Shown: positions 50,078-58,115 of the stretch, piece after piece
How positions within the stretch are numbered: the first letter of the stretch is position 1
Layout: every line of letters starts with the position of its first letter
Assembly: GCF_005222205.1 (NCBI RefSeq)
Contig: NZ_CP032345.1
Coordinates: forward strand, 2,605,501 to 2,669,500
Length of the DNA: 64,000 bases
From: Azospirillum brasilense
GTDB lineage: Bacteria > Pseudomonadota > Alphaproteobacteria > Azospirillales > Azospirillaceae
Direction: 5' to 3'
The notes under the pieces: model-generated
Databases searched by the model: none
What the model saw: the letters and a program-made list of their open reading frames with translations, nothing else
What the model was told of the DNA's origin: nothing
Translations under genes and position numbers: made by a program

Positions 50078-50083
50078 GGAACC

Positions 50084-50839
50084 ATGTCCACCACGCTCAC
50101 ATCGCTGGTCGTCACCGGAGGCAGCCGGGGCATCGGGGCGGCGGTCGCCCGCATGGCCGCGCAGCGCGGCCACGCCGTCACCTTCTCCTACATCGGCAAC
50201 GAAGCGGCGGCGGAGGCCACGCTGGCGGCGATCTGCGAGGCCGGCGGGCAGGCCCAGGCCGTTAAAGGCGATGCGGCTCGCGAAGACGACATCCGCGCCC
50301 TGTTCGACGCGGCGGAGGAGCGCTTCGGCCCCACCGCCGGGCTGGTCAACAACGCCGGAATCGTCGGCCCCTACGGGCGGCTCGACGCGGCCGCGCCGGA
50401 CGAGCTGCGCCGCATGCTGGACATCAACGTGACCGGCGCCGTCCTCTGCGCGCGGGAGGCGGTGCGCCGCATGTCCACCCGCCACGGCGGGAAGGGCGGG
50501 GGGATCGTCAACATCGGCTCCATCGCCGCCGTGCTGGGCTCGCCCAACGAGTATGTGGGCTACGCGGCCAGCAAGGGCGCGGTGGACAGCCTGACCGTCG
50601 GCCTTGCCCGCGAGGTGGCGAAGGAGGGCATCCGCGTGAACTGCGTGCGGCCCGGCCTGATCGACACCGACATCCAGATCATCCCCGGCATCGGCAACCG
50701 GCTCGACAACCCCGCCCTGATCCCGCCCGCCGGGCGCGCCGGGACGGCGGACGAGGTCGCCGAAACCGTGCTGTGGCTGCTGTCCGACGCCGCGTCCTAC
50801 GTGACCGGCGCCCTTCTCAACGTTTCCGGAGGCCGCTGA
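50084..50839 (+). CDS. Short-chain dehydrogenase/reductase
   Basis: This 251-residue classical SDR has the cofactor loop TGGSRGIG near the N-terminus, 'NNAGIVG' and the catalytic YxxxK in 'YVGYAASKGAV'. 'SYIGNEAAAEATL' after the second strand suggests NADP preference, which is tentative. It lies between an LtnD-like dehydrogenase and a threonine-dehydratase-type enzyme in one transcription unit; the substrate is unknown. Confidence 0.9.
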   Translation: MSTTLTSLVVTGGSRGIGAAVARMAAQRGHAVTFSYIGNEAAAEATLAAICEAGGQAQAVKGDAAREDDIRALFDAAEERFGPTAGLVNNAGIVGPYGRLDAAAPDELRRMLDINVTGAVLCAREAVRRMSTRHGGKGGGIVNIGSIAAVLGSPNEYVGYAASKGAVDSLTVGLAREVAKEGIRVNCVRPGLIDTDIQIIPGIGNRLDNPALIPPAGRAGTADEVAETVLWLLSDAASYVTGALLNVSGGR

Positions 50840-50842
50840 GCC

Positions 50843-51835
50843 ATGCCCGCGTCGAATTCCTTTGCCATCGGCCATCAGGACATCGTGGAGGCCGCGGCGC
50901 GGCTGGACGGTTTCGCCGTGCGCACGCCCCTGCTGGAGAACGCCCTGCTCAACGAGCGGGTCGGCGGCCGCGTCCTGCTGAAGCCGGAGGTCCTGCAACG
51001 CAGCGGCTCCTTCAAGTTCCGCGGCGCCTTCAACCGGCTCTCCCAACTGACGCCGGAGGAGCGCAAGGGCGGGGTGGTCGCCTGGTCGTCGGGCAACCAT
51101 GCCCAGGGCGTCGCGGCGGCGGCGGCGCTGCTCGGCATGCCCGCGGTCATCGTCATGCCCAGCGACGCTCCGGCCCTGAAGATCGCCAACACCCGCGGCT
51201 ACGGCGCCGAGGTGGTGCTCTACGACCGCTGGACCGAAAGCCGCGAAGGCATCGCCACGGCCATCGCGGCGGAGCGGGGTGCCGCCACCGTGCCGCCCTA
51301 CGACCACCCGCAGATCATGGCCGGGCAGGGCACGGTCGGGCTGGAGATCGCCGCCCAGGCGCAGACCATCGGCGCGGTTCCCGACGACGTGATCGCGCCG
51401 TGCAGCGGCGGCGGGCTGATGTCCGGGGTCGCCACGGCGGTGCGCCACAGCTTCCCCGACGCCCGCCTGTGGGCGGCGGAGCCGGCGGGCTTCGACGACG
51501 TGGCGCGCTCCCTGGCCGCCGGGGAGCGGGTGGAGAACGCCGCCGGGCAGCGCTCCATCTGCGACGCGCTGCTGACTCCGACGCCGGGCGCCCTGACCTT
51601 CCCGGTGATGAAGGACCTGCTGTCCGGCAGCCTCGCCGTCACCGACGCCGAGGTGAAGGCCGCCATGGCCTACGCCTTCACCGTGCTGAAGCTGGTGGTG
51701 GAGCCGGGCGGGGCGGTCGGGCTGGCCGCCGTGCTGACCGGCAAGCTGCCGGCGGCGGGGCGGACCGTCGCCGTGGTGCTGAGCGGCGGCAACGTCGACG
51801 CGGCGACCTTCACGGACGCGCTGGCGTCGTCGTAG
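50843..51835 (+). CDS. Threonine/serine dehydratase-type PLP enzyme
   Basis: This 330-residue fold-type II PLP enzyme has PLP lysine Lys58 in SGSFKFRGA and a phosphate-binding loop 'CSGGGLMSG'. It lacks the C-terminal ACT/regulatory domain of biosynthetic IlvA, so it is a catabolic-type threonine/serine dehydratase, hydroxyaspartate dehydratase or racemase relative. Its last 26 bases overlap the end of the convergent methyltransferase gene. Confidence 0.9.
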   Translation: MPASNSFAIGHQDIVEAAARLDGFAVRTPLLENALLNERVGGRVLLKPEVLQRSGSFKFRGAFNRLSQLTPEERKGGVVAWSSGNHAQGVAAAAALLGMPAVIVMPSDAPALKIANTRGYGAEVVLYDRWTESREGIATAIAAERGAATVPPYDHPQIMAGQGTVGLEIAAQAQTIGAVPDDVIAPCSGGGLMSGVATAVRHSFPDARLWAAEPAGFDDVARSLAAGERVENAAGQRSICDALLTPTPGALTFPVMKDLLSGSLAVTDAEVKAAMAYAFTVLKLVVEPGGAVGLAAVLTGKLPAAGRTVAVVLSGGNVDAATFTDALASS

Positions 51836-52697
51836 CGCGCTCCAGCACGTAATAGGCGGCGCCGGGTGCGAACTTCCTGCGCAGCGAGTCGCGGTGGTAG
51901 GCGATGTTCCACCGCGTCAGCGCGCAGGCCGCCTCGTCCAGCCGCACCAGCAGCGGGTTGCCGTAGGGCAGGGGGACGCCCAGCAGCGGCCCCAGCCGCT
52001 CGGTCAGCGGAAAGGAGCAGAAGCGGCGCTGCCGCACCGTGAAGCCCAGCCGGGCGAAGCGCTCCTCCAGCCACGCCACGGGGAAGCCGCGCTCGTTGGC
52101 GGTCAGGCCGCGGCGGGGGCGGCGCCAGTCGCCCATGGTGCTGATCGGCTCGCGCAGGATGAACAGACCGCCGGGGGCGGTGACGCGGGCGAACTCGGCC
52201 AGCAGGGCGCCGGCGTTCGGGATGTGATGCAGCGTGTGCAGGCAGACGGTCAGGTCGTTGGCCCCGTCCGCGCAGTCGATCCGCCCGCCCAGCGTGGGCC
52301 GGCGGTACTCGACGGGCGTGCCGGCGATGTCGCTCTTCCAGAAGCGCTCGATGGGCTCCACGGCCAGGAATCGCTCCACCTGCCCGGCGATCGGCGCCAC
52401 GTCGTCCCCGGCGGCGCAGCCGAAGGCCAGCGCCTGCCGGAAGCGCCGCCCGGCCAGGAAGCGGAAGGCGTGGCGGTGATTCAGCGCGTGGTATTCGTAG
52501 CGGTAGCCGGGCCGGTCGGGCGCGGTGCGCGCGAATTCCTCTTCCAGGTTCCGCGCCGCGACGCCGTACCAGCCGGCGATCCGGGCCGCGTCGAAGTCGT
52601 CGCCGTAGAGGGCGGCGCCGGAGAAATACCGATCCTCGAAACTGGTCGTCTCGAGGCTGGCGGACTCGAAGGTGGCGGATTCGGAACTTGCGGTCAT
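51810..52697 (-). CDS. Class I SAM-dependent methyltransferase
   Basis: This 295-residue protein has a Rossmann-type SAM site ('QALAFGCAAGDDVAPIA' as motif I, 'NDLTVCLHTLHHIPNAGALLAEFARV' as the post-motif II segment and 'GGLFILREPIS' as motif III). The first 20 residues are Ser/Thr/Glu-rich. The C-terminal 'NPLLVRLDEAACALTRWNIAYHRDS' and 'KFAPGAAYYVLER' are not assignable. Substrate unknown. It is convergent with and overlaps the dehydratase gene. Confidence 0.8.
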   Translation of the reverse strand: MTASSESATFESASLETTSFEDRYFSGAALYGDDFDAARIAGWYGVAARNLEEEFARTAPDRPGYRYEYHALNHRHAFRFLAGRRFRQALAFGCAAGDDVAPIAGQVERFLAVEPIERFWKSDIAGTPVEYRRPTLGGRIDCADGANDLTVCLHTLHHIPNAGALLAEFARVTAPGGLFILREPISTMGDWRRPRRGLTANERGFPVAWLEERFARLGFTVRQRRFCSFPLTERLGPLLGVPLPYGNPLLVRLDEAACALTRWNIAYHRDSLRRKFAPGAAYYVLERATTTPARP

Positions 52698-52773
52698 GGG
52701 GGCTGACGCTCCGCTGGATGGTCCGCGCGACGATAGCGCGCCGGTTCCGGCGGAAACATTCAGCTTGCCCGCC

Positions 52774-52794
52774 TAGGACGGAGGGGGAGTCCTA
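52774..52794. promoter_or_regulatory. Inverted repeat upstream of the methyltransferase gene
   Basis: TAGGAC (52774-52779) and GTCCTA (52789-52794) surround a G-rich centre, 77-97 bases upstream of the methyltransferase start. It is a candidate operator with no recognised binding protein. Confidence 0.35.
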
Positions 52795-52863
52795 TGGCGG
52801 AGCGCGATCGCTGGGCGTGAAGGGAGGGCCTCCGGTTGGTGGGTCCCTATCCTTATGAGGGCG

Positions 52864-53004
52864 CTACAGCCGGATGTCGCTCTGGAACAGGCCGAGGTCG
52901 AGATGCTCCATCGGCACGCGGCGGGCGCGGCGGCGGCTGAAGCGCTGGACGGCGTGGCGGGCGCGACCGATGAGGGCGGCGTAGCTCTTCAACGTCTTGG
53001 GCAT
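52864..53004 (-). CDS. DUF1127-like arginine-rich microprotein (46 aa)
   Basis: This short gene reads MPKTLKSYAALIGRARHAVQ, then an arginine-rich stretch (RFSRRRARRVP) and 'MEHLDLGLFQSDIRL'. The basic first half followed by a 'LDLGLFQSDIRL' end fits the DUF1127 (YjiS-like) family, small RNA-associated or stress-related proteins common in alphaproteobacteria. Ribosome site GGGAAGAACGG precedes the ATG, and a sigma-70 promoter lies just upstream. The gene is too short for routine calling. Confidence 0.75.
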   Translation of the reverse strand: MPKTLKSYAALIGRARHAVQRFSRRRARRVPMEHLDLGLFQSDIRL

Positions 53005-53039
53005 GTCCGTTCTTCCCAATCTGTGTAAGGGGTGAACGG

Positions 53040-53068
53040 ATCACAGCTATGACGGGTCCATGTGACAA
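53040..53068 (-). promoter_or_regulatory. Promoter of the DUF1127-like gene
   Basis: On the minus strand TTGTCA (53068-53063) and TGTGAT (53045-53040) are 17 bases apart, a good sigma-70-type pair (five and four matches to consensus). The predicted start is about 30 bases before the ATG at 53004. Confidence 0.55.
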
Positions 53069-53170
53069 ATTCTATCGCACCGCACACCGGTCCGAGGAAC
53101 GCCGCGCCGCGCCACCTGTTCGAGAAGGAATACCCCAAAAACACGCGCGTAGCATGGTGAGGAGGCGGCG

Positions 53171-53929
53171 ATGAGCGGCGTTCTGAAGGCCGTCATTTTC
53201 GATGTGGACGGCACCCTGGTCGACTCGGTGGACCTTCACGCCCACGCCTGGGTGGAGGCGATCCGGCATTTCGGCTACCACGCGGAGTTCGACGCGGTGC
53301 GCTCCCAGATCGGCAAGGGCGGCGACCAGCTCATGCCGGTCTTCGTGCCGGAGAAGGATCTGGCCCGCATCGAGGACGAGCTGGACCATTTCCGGCACGA
53401 GCTGTTCGCGCGCAAATACATGCCGAAGGTCCGCGGCTTCCGCAGGGTGCGCGGCCTGTTCCAGCACCTCCACGCCGAAGGGCTGCGCATCGCGCTCGCC
53501 TCCTCCGCCAAGGGGGACGAGCTGGAACGCTACAAGAGCGCCGCGGACATCACGGACCTGGTGGACGTGGAAACCTCGTCCGACGACGCGGAGCGCTCGA
53601 AGCCGCACCCGGACATCTTCGAGGCGGCTCTGGAGAGGCTGGGCCTGCCGGCGGAGGAGGCGGTGGTGGTCGGCGACAGCCCCTGGGACGCCAAGGCGGC
53701 GGGGCGGGCCGGGCTGACCGTGGTGGGGGTTCTGTGCGGCGGCTTCGCGGAGCAGGATCTGCGCAAAGCCGGCTGCGCGGAGATCTTCCGCGATCCGGAA
53801 GACCTCCAGCGCCGCTTCGCCACCAGCCTCATCGGGAAACGCAGCCCACGCGCGATGGGTCTTCTTCAGCCCGGTGGGGCTCAGCCGGGCCGGCCGTCGG
53901 CCCGCGGGGCGAGCAGGATGGGCGCGTAG
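53171..53929 (+). CDS. HAD-superfamily phosphatase/phosphoglucomutase-like hydrolase
   Basis: This 252-residue HAD protein has the nucleophile motif DVDGT (Asp11/Asp13), a cap domain (about 17-90), 'LASSAKGDELE' as motif II, 'KPHPDIF' as motif III and 'VVVGDSPWDAKAA' as motif IV. The ATG follows GAGGAGG by five bases. The substrate is unknown. Its last 49 bases overlap the opposite-strand nnrS gene: the C-terminal Pro/Gly/Arg tail is read from that overlap and is unlikely to be conserved. Confidence 0.9.
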   Translation: MSGVLKAVIFDVDGTLVDSVDLHAHAWVEAIRHFGYHAEFDAVRSQIGKGGDQLMPVFVPEKDLARIEDELDHFRHELFARKYMPKVRGFRRVRGLFQHLHAEGLRIALASSAKGDELERYKSAADITDLVDVETSSDDAERSKPHPDIFEAALERLGLPAEEAVVVGDSPWDAKAAGRAGLTVVGVLCGGFAEQDLRKAGCAEIFRDPEDLQRRFATSLIGKRSPRAMGLLQPGGAQPGRPSARGASRMGA

Positions 53930-55089
53930 ACGTACAGGTAACAGGCGAAGGCCGCGATCCAGGCCGCACCGGCGCCCTCCAGGGCGGTCCAGTAGAGGCC
54001 GCCCGGCAGCTCGGGCGCCAGCACCCGCAGCAGGGCGGCGGCGGTCAGCAGGATGTAGGCGGCCACGGTCGGGCGGGTCACCACCAGCATCCGCCCGGTG
54101 TGGCCGAGCGAGGCCCGCGTCATTACCGCCACGATCATCGTGGCGAAGGCCCCCGCGGTCAGGGCATGGATCCAGGCGGAGCTTTCCACGCCGGCCCCCA
54201 GCAGATGCGCGGCCTTCAGCGCCAGCGCCGCCGGCACCCAGGCGTAGCCGAGATGCAGCACCCACAGGATCGGCTGGTCGAGCGTCTTCGCCGGCTGCCA
54301 ACCGGCCAGCCGCAGGGCGTGGGCGAGCGCCGCGACGAGCGCCAGCAGGCCGGCGACGGCGGTGCCCGGCAGGGCGAGATCGGCGGGGATCATCAGCAGG
54401 GTCGAGGCGAGCGTCGCCTTCTCCACCCAGGGGCGGGAGACGACGCTGCCGTCCAGCCCGCGCACCCGCAGGGCGTTGCGGGTGAAGGCCGGGACGATGC
54501 GCCCTCCGATCACCGCGATCATCATCAGCACGACACCGATGGCCAGCGTCTCGCCCTGCGCCGTGCCGCCCGGCAGCGCGCCCAGCCAGTCGAGATGGAA
54601 CAGCAGGTTGGCGGCGGTCAGCAGGCCCAGCAGAACGAGGAAGGCGGTGTTGCGGATCTTGCCCGCCGCCACCAGCGGCCCGGCCAGCGCGACGCCGAGC
54701 GCCGGCAGGAAGGCGAGGTCGAGGACGGCGGCAACCGGTAGCGGCACGCCGATGAAGGGCAGCAGCGCCACCCGCCCGGCCAGCCACAGCGCCGTCAGCC
54801 CGGCGAGCGGCAGGCCGGACAGCGCCTTGGTCCCCGTCCAACTCGGCACCGCGGTCAGCAGGAAGCCGGCCACCGCGGCGACCACGAAGGCGAACAGCAT
54901 CTCGTGCGCGTGCCAGGAGGCCGCCGGGACGGCGCCGTCCGGCCAGGTCCCGGTCGCCAGAACAGCGATCCAGGCGGCCAGCAGAACGGGCGCGGCGAGG
55001 CCGGAGAGCAGGAAGAAGGGCCGGAACCCATAGGCGAAGATCAGGGGCACCGGAGGGCGGTCCGGCTGGTCGGCAACGGAACTGGTCAT
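53881..55089 (-). CDS. nnrS: NnrS family membrane protein (second)
   Basis: This 402-residue protein has about twelve membrane segments and the NnrS signature 'WHAHEMLFAFVVAAVAGFLLT' near residues 59-79, then 'MIAVIGGRIVPAFTRNAL'. NnrS is associated with nitric-oxide resistance. A TTGAC-N4-GTCAA site 67-80 bases upstream suggests control by an FNR/NnrR/DNR-type regulator. It is only distantly similar to the NnrS at 46970, so the pair is unlikely to be a recent duplication. Confidence 0.94.
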   Translation of the reverse strand: MTSSVADQPDRPPVPLIFAYGFRPFFLLSGLAAPVLLAAWIAVLATGTWPDGAVPAASWHAHEMLFAFVVAAVAGFLLTAVPSWTGTKALSGLPLAGLTALWLAGRVALLPFIGVPLPVAAVLDLAFLPALGVALAGPLVAAGKIRNTAFLVLLGLLTAANLLFHLDWLGALPGGTAQGETLAIGVVLMMIAVIGGRIVPAFTRNALRVRGLDGSVVSRPWVEKATLASTLLMIPADLALPGTAVAGLLALVAALAHALRLAGWQPAKTLDQPILWVLHLGYAWVPAALALKAAHLLGAGVESSAWIHALTAGAFATMIVAVMTRASLGHTGRMLVVTRPTVAAYILLTAAALLRVLAPELPGGLYWTALEGAGAAWIAAFACYLYVYAPILLAPRADGRPG

Positions 55090-55155
55090 GGCGTTCCCCG
55101 CGCGTTGGAGGCATCGGTCATGCCGTCACACTGCGCCGGGGGCGGTCACCCTTCT

Positions 55156-55169
55156 TTGACCGCCGTCAA
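55156..55169. promoter_or_regulatory. NnrR/DNR-type site upstream of nnrS
   Basis: TTGAC (55156-55160), CGCC, GTCAA (55165-55169) form a perfect inverted repeat. The half-sites differ from the FNR TTGAT/ATCAA by one base and fit nitric-oxide regulators of the CRP/FNR family (NnrR/DNR). It lies between the start of nnrS and the stop of the preceding gene. Confidence 0.7.
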
Positions 55170-55201
55170 ACAGAATCCGTCAGGTGGGAGAAAAAGCGCC
55201 G

Positions 55202-55768
55202 TCAGAGCGTGATGCCGTTCTCGGCCATCAGGCGCTTCAGCGCGTCGCGGGCGGGCGCATCCAGCACGGGAAGCCCGTCGCGGGCGGTCAGGACGAAGGC
55301 GCCGGGATCGGCCAGGGTGCGCAGCGCGAAACCGGCTACGCGCGGCGGGCCGCTGCTCAGCGGCGCATCCTCGTAGATCGGCGAGAAGCTGCAGCCCAGG
55401 AGCATGGCGCGGGCGATCAGCGCCTCGTCCGACGACCCGCCCGACGCCGGGCTGTTGATGCCGAACAGCAGCCGCTCGGCCTCGCCGCTGGTGACGAGCC
55501 CGCGTTCCTGCAGGATGTCCACCATGGCGGAGGTGGTCATCACCGGGGCGGCGCGGCCCTTCCAGCAGAAGCGCCCGTCGTCCCACCCGATGTCCAGGCA
55601 GCGGTAGATCATGTGCGGATCGGCGCCGCCGGGCGACCCGGCGACGATGTAGTTGACCCGAAGCAACCCGTTCCACGCCCCGGCTGGAGCGACGATGCAG
55701 GAAACACCGCGCCGGGTCAGGCGCAGATAGGTGTCGTTGATGCCCGAAGGCTCGAAATCGAACAGCAT
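55202..55768 (-). CDS. Hypothetical protein in the NO/low-oxygen cluster (188 aa)
   Basis: I do not recognise this protein. It is soluble with no signal peptide or membrane segment and begins MLFDFEPSGINDTYLRLTRR. Noticeable stretches are 'GGADPHMIYRCLDIGWDDGRFCWKGRAAP' and 'LFGINSPASGGSSDEALIARAMLLGCSFSP'. Its three cysteines could bind metal. ATG 55768 follows AAGGTGAG. It sits between nnrS and mog, on the same strand, in a cluster with FNR-type sites, so an association with anaerobic or nitrogen-oxide metabolism is suggested only by position. Confidence 0.65.
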   Translation of the reverse strand: MLFDFEPSGINDTYLRLTRRGVSCIVAPAGAWNGLLRVNYIVAGSPGGADPHMIYRCLDIGWDDGRFCWKGRAAPVMTTSAMVDILQERGLVTSGEAERLLFGINSPASGGSSDEALIARAMLLGCSFSPIYEDAPLSSGPPRVAGFALRTLADPGAFVLTARDGLPVLDAPARDALKRLMAENGITL

Positions 55769-55897
55769 GGCTGGCTCACCTTGATCGGGGACCCCGCTCC
55801 CCTCGAACGAAAAAGGTGAGCACGGGTTCCCGCAAGGCAACATGGCCATGCGTATGGTATTCCTCTCCGCACGCGCAAAAAGGGTATAGGCAAAAGC

Positions 55898-56437
55898 TCA
55901 GGACTTCGGGCGGAATGCCTTGCAGACCAATGGATCAGTGTCGATGCGCGCCGCGCCGATCAGATCGAGGCAGTACGGAATTGCCGGGAAGACCGCCATC
56001 AGGCAGTCGTGAATGGCCGAAGGCTTGCCCGGAAGGTTCACGATCAGGCTGCCGCCGCGGATTCCCGCGGTCTGGCGCGACAGGATGGCGGTCGGCACCA
56101 CGGTCAGGCTGACCGTCCGCATCAGCTCCCCGAAGCCGGGCATCATCTTTTCGCAGACCTGCTCCGTCGCTTCCGGCGTCACGTCGCGCGGGGCGGGGCC
56201 GGTGCCGCCGGTGGTGACGATGAGGTTGCAACCCTCGCGGTCGGCCAGTTCGATCAGGGTGGCGGCGATGCCCTCGCGGTCGTCGGGGATGACGCGGGCC
56301 ACCGGTTCCCAGGGGGAGGCGACGATGCGCTCAAGCTCCGCCCGGATGGCCGGGCCGCCCTTGTCCTCGTAGATGCCCGCGCTGGCCCGATCGGACACGG
56401 TGACGATGCCGATGCGGGCGGGCTTCGCGGAGGTCAT
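55898..56437 (-). CDS. mog: Molybdopterin adenylyltransferase
   Basis: Mog adenylates molybdopterin for insertion of molybdate into the cofactor. The 179 residues include 'IGIVTVSDRASAGIYEDKGGPAI' and the signature 'TTGGTGPAPRDVTPEAT' at 75-91, with 'NLPGKPSAIHDCL' near the end. ATG 56437 follows AGGGAG. It is downstream of ccoG by 31 bases and probably cotranscribed, which would tie cofactor supply to low-oxygen respiration. Confidence 0.95.
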   Translation of the reverse strand: MTSAKPARIGIVTVSDRASAGIYEDKGGPAIRAELERIVASPWEPVARVIPDDREGIAATLIELADREGCNLIVTTGGTGPAPRDVTPEATEQVCEKMMPGFGELMRTVSLTVVPTAILSRQTAGIRGGSLIVNLPGKPSAIHDCLMAVFPAIPYCLDLIGAARIDTDPLVCKAFRPKS

Positions 56438-56467
56438 GGGCGGCTCCCTGAGCAATGATCGGCGGGC

Positions 56468-57931
56468 TTACTTGCCGCCCGGCCCGAGGAACACGCTGTT
56501 GTAGCTGTCCCGGTCGCCGTTGTTGGTGTCGGTCAGCTGGAAGGTGACCGGGGTGGAGGCCTCCGGCACGGACTCGCGCGGCACCGTGACGTAGACGCGG
56601 TAGGTCGCCACGCTGTCCGGCGAGGCGGAGATGTGGCTGACCGCGCTGCCGCTGTCCTCGTCGCGCTCGCCCACCACCTTCACCTCGGCACCGGCGATGC
56701 CGGCGGCGGCCAGCGTGTAGGAACGGTCCTGGCGGGTCTTGTTGGAGACCTTGAAGGTGTAGGCGTTGCGGATGGTGCCGTCCTGGAGCGTGACGAACAG
56801 CGGGGCGCGGTCGCGCTGCACGGCGATGTCCAGCCGCGGGCGCAGCGCGTAGCTCCAGGCCATGGCGCCGGTGATCACCAGCATCAGCAGGCCGTAGACG
56901 ATGGTGCGCGGGCGGATCAATCGCCACTGATAGGGCTTGCCCTGGGCGCGGGTGTCCTGGGCGGCCAGGCTGTCGAAGCGGATCAGGCCCTTCGGCAGGT
57001 CCTGCGACACCATGATGCTGTCGCAGGCGTCGGCGCACAGGCCGCAATTGATGCAGTCCGCCTGCTCGCCGGTGCGGATGTCCACGCCGACCGGGCAGAC
57101 CTGAACGCACTGGCCGCAGTCGATGCAGTCGCCGAAGCCCTTCGAGCGACGCTCGTCCCAGCTCTGCGACTTGCGCTTCGGGCCGCGGGTGTCGCCGCGC
57201 AGCGTGTCGTATGTGACGACGAGGCTGTGCTCGTCCAGCATGGCGGTCTGGATGCGCGGCCACGGGCACATGTAGTAGCACATCTGCTCGCGCGTCCAGC
57301 CGGCCATCACGTAGGTCATGCCCGCGAACAGCGCGAAGAAGCCCGCCGCCTCGTAGGACGCGTTGAAGGTCAGCAGATCGACGGCGAGCCGCGGCGCGTC
57401 GGTGAAGTAGGCGACGAAGCCGAAGCCGGTCACCACGGAGAGCGCCAGCCAGCCGGCGTGCTTCCCGGTCTTGCGCAGAACCTTCCTCGCGGTCCAGGGG
57501 GCCTTGTCGAGGCGGATGCGCTCCGCCCGGTCGCCCTCGCAGGCGCGCTCGATCCAGACGAACAGGTCGGTCCACACCGTCTGCGGGCAGGTGAAGCCGC
57601 ACCACACGCGCCCGGCCAGGGCGGTGGCCAGGAACAGGCCCAGCGCCGCCACGATCAGGACGCCGGTGAGGTAGTAGATCTCCTGCGGCCAGATCTCGAT
57701 CCAGAAGACGAAGAAACGCGGCGTCGTCATGTCGAGCAACACCGCCTGGGCCGGCGCGTCGGGGCCGCGTTCCCAGCGAATCCACGGGGCGATGAAGAAG
57801 ACCGCCAGAAGAACCCAGGTCAGGATGGTCTTCCAGCGCCGGTAGCGCCCGGAGACGGCCTTCGGGTGGATCTTCTTGTGGCTCTCGAAGAACTGGACTT
57901 TCGCCGGCGTGACAGCGCTTCCGTCTGGCAT
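56468..57931 (-). CDS. ccoG: Cytochrome c oxidase accessory protein CcoG (FixG)
   Basis: CcoG reduces copper for cbb3-type cytochrome c oxidase assembly. The 487 residues have N-terminal membrane helices (about 38-52, 85-105), the copper-site-type motifs CGFTCP (111-116) and CYYMCP (218-223), two 4Fe-4S ferredoxin motifs (Cys269-279 and Cys293-303) and a C-terminal Ig-like domain. A perfect TTGAT/ATCAA site is 67 to 80 bases upstream. The ccoNOQP and ccoS genes usually beside it are not adjacent. The ATG at 57931 gives the standard length. Confidence 0.96.
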   Translation of the reverse strand: MPDGSAVTPAKVQFFESHKKIHPKAVSGRYRRWKTILTWVLLAVFFIAPWIRWERGPDAPAQAVLLDMTTPRFFVFWIEIWPQEIYYLTGVLIVAALGLFLATALAGRVWCGFTCPQTVWTDLFVWIERACEGDRAERIRLDKAPWTARKVLRKTGKHAGWLALSVVTGFGFVAYFTDAPRLAVDLLTFNASYEAAGFFALFAGMTYVMAGWTREQMCYYMCPWPRIQTAMLDEHSLVVTYDTLRGDTRGPKRKSQSWDERRSKGFGDCIDCGQCVQVCPVGVDIRTGEQADCINCGLCADACDSIMVSQDLPKGLIRFDSLAAQDTRAQGKPYQWRLIRPRTIVYGLLMLVITGAMAWSYALRPRLDIAVQRDRAPLFVTLQDGTIRNAYTFKVSNKTRQDRSYTLAAAGIAGAEVKVVGERDEDSGSAVSHISASPDSVATYRVYVTVPRESVPEASTPVTFQLTDTNNGDRDSYNSVFLGPGGK

Positions 57932-57969
57932 ATCGTCTGCCTTGGCTCCGGATAGGGACGCAAGACCGG

Positions 57970-57975
57970 ACAATA
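57970..57975 (-). promoter_or_regulatory. -10 element of the FNR-activated ccoG promoter
   Basis: TATTGT on the minus strand (57975-57970) would put the transcription start near 57963. The FNR site is then centred at -41.5, the class II activation position. Confidence 0.55.
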
Positions 57976-57997
57976 GCGGACAGGACCCGAGCGCCTC

Positions 57998-58011
57998 TTG
58001 ATCAGGATCAA
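57998..58011. promoter_or_regulatory. FNR/FixK box upstream of ccoG
   Basis: TTGAT (57998-58002), CAGG, ATCAA (58007-58011) is a perfect anaerobox. It is centred 73 bases upstream of the ccoG start. Activation by FNR/FixK/Anr under low oxygen is expected for this gene. Confidence 0.88.
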
Positions 58012-58026
58012 GACGAGAACGGATTT

Positions 58027-58057
58027 GAAAAATCCCTATAGATTATAAGGATTTTTC
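58027..58057. other. AT-rich hairpin between ccoG and the DUF454 gene
   Basis: GAAAAATCC (58027-58035) is mirrored by GGATTTTTC (58049-58057) with a 13-base loop. It could end the DUF454 message. TATAAT is also present on the minus strand (58047-58042), so a second, FNR-independent ccoG promoter is possible. Confidence 0.45.
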
Positions 58058-58115
58058 AGCGGCGCTGGTGACCGGCCGGGATTACGGGCTGTAATACGTC
58101 CATCGGCCGATCGGC

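Noticed and set aside
58041..58047. TATAAT on the minus strand as the main ccoG promoter
   Set aside because: It would place the FNR box about 30 bases downstream of the start, implying repression. The TATTGT element gives the expected activation geometry, so it is noted only as a possible second promoter.
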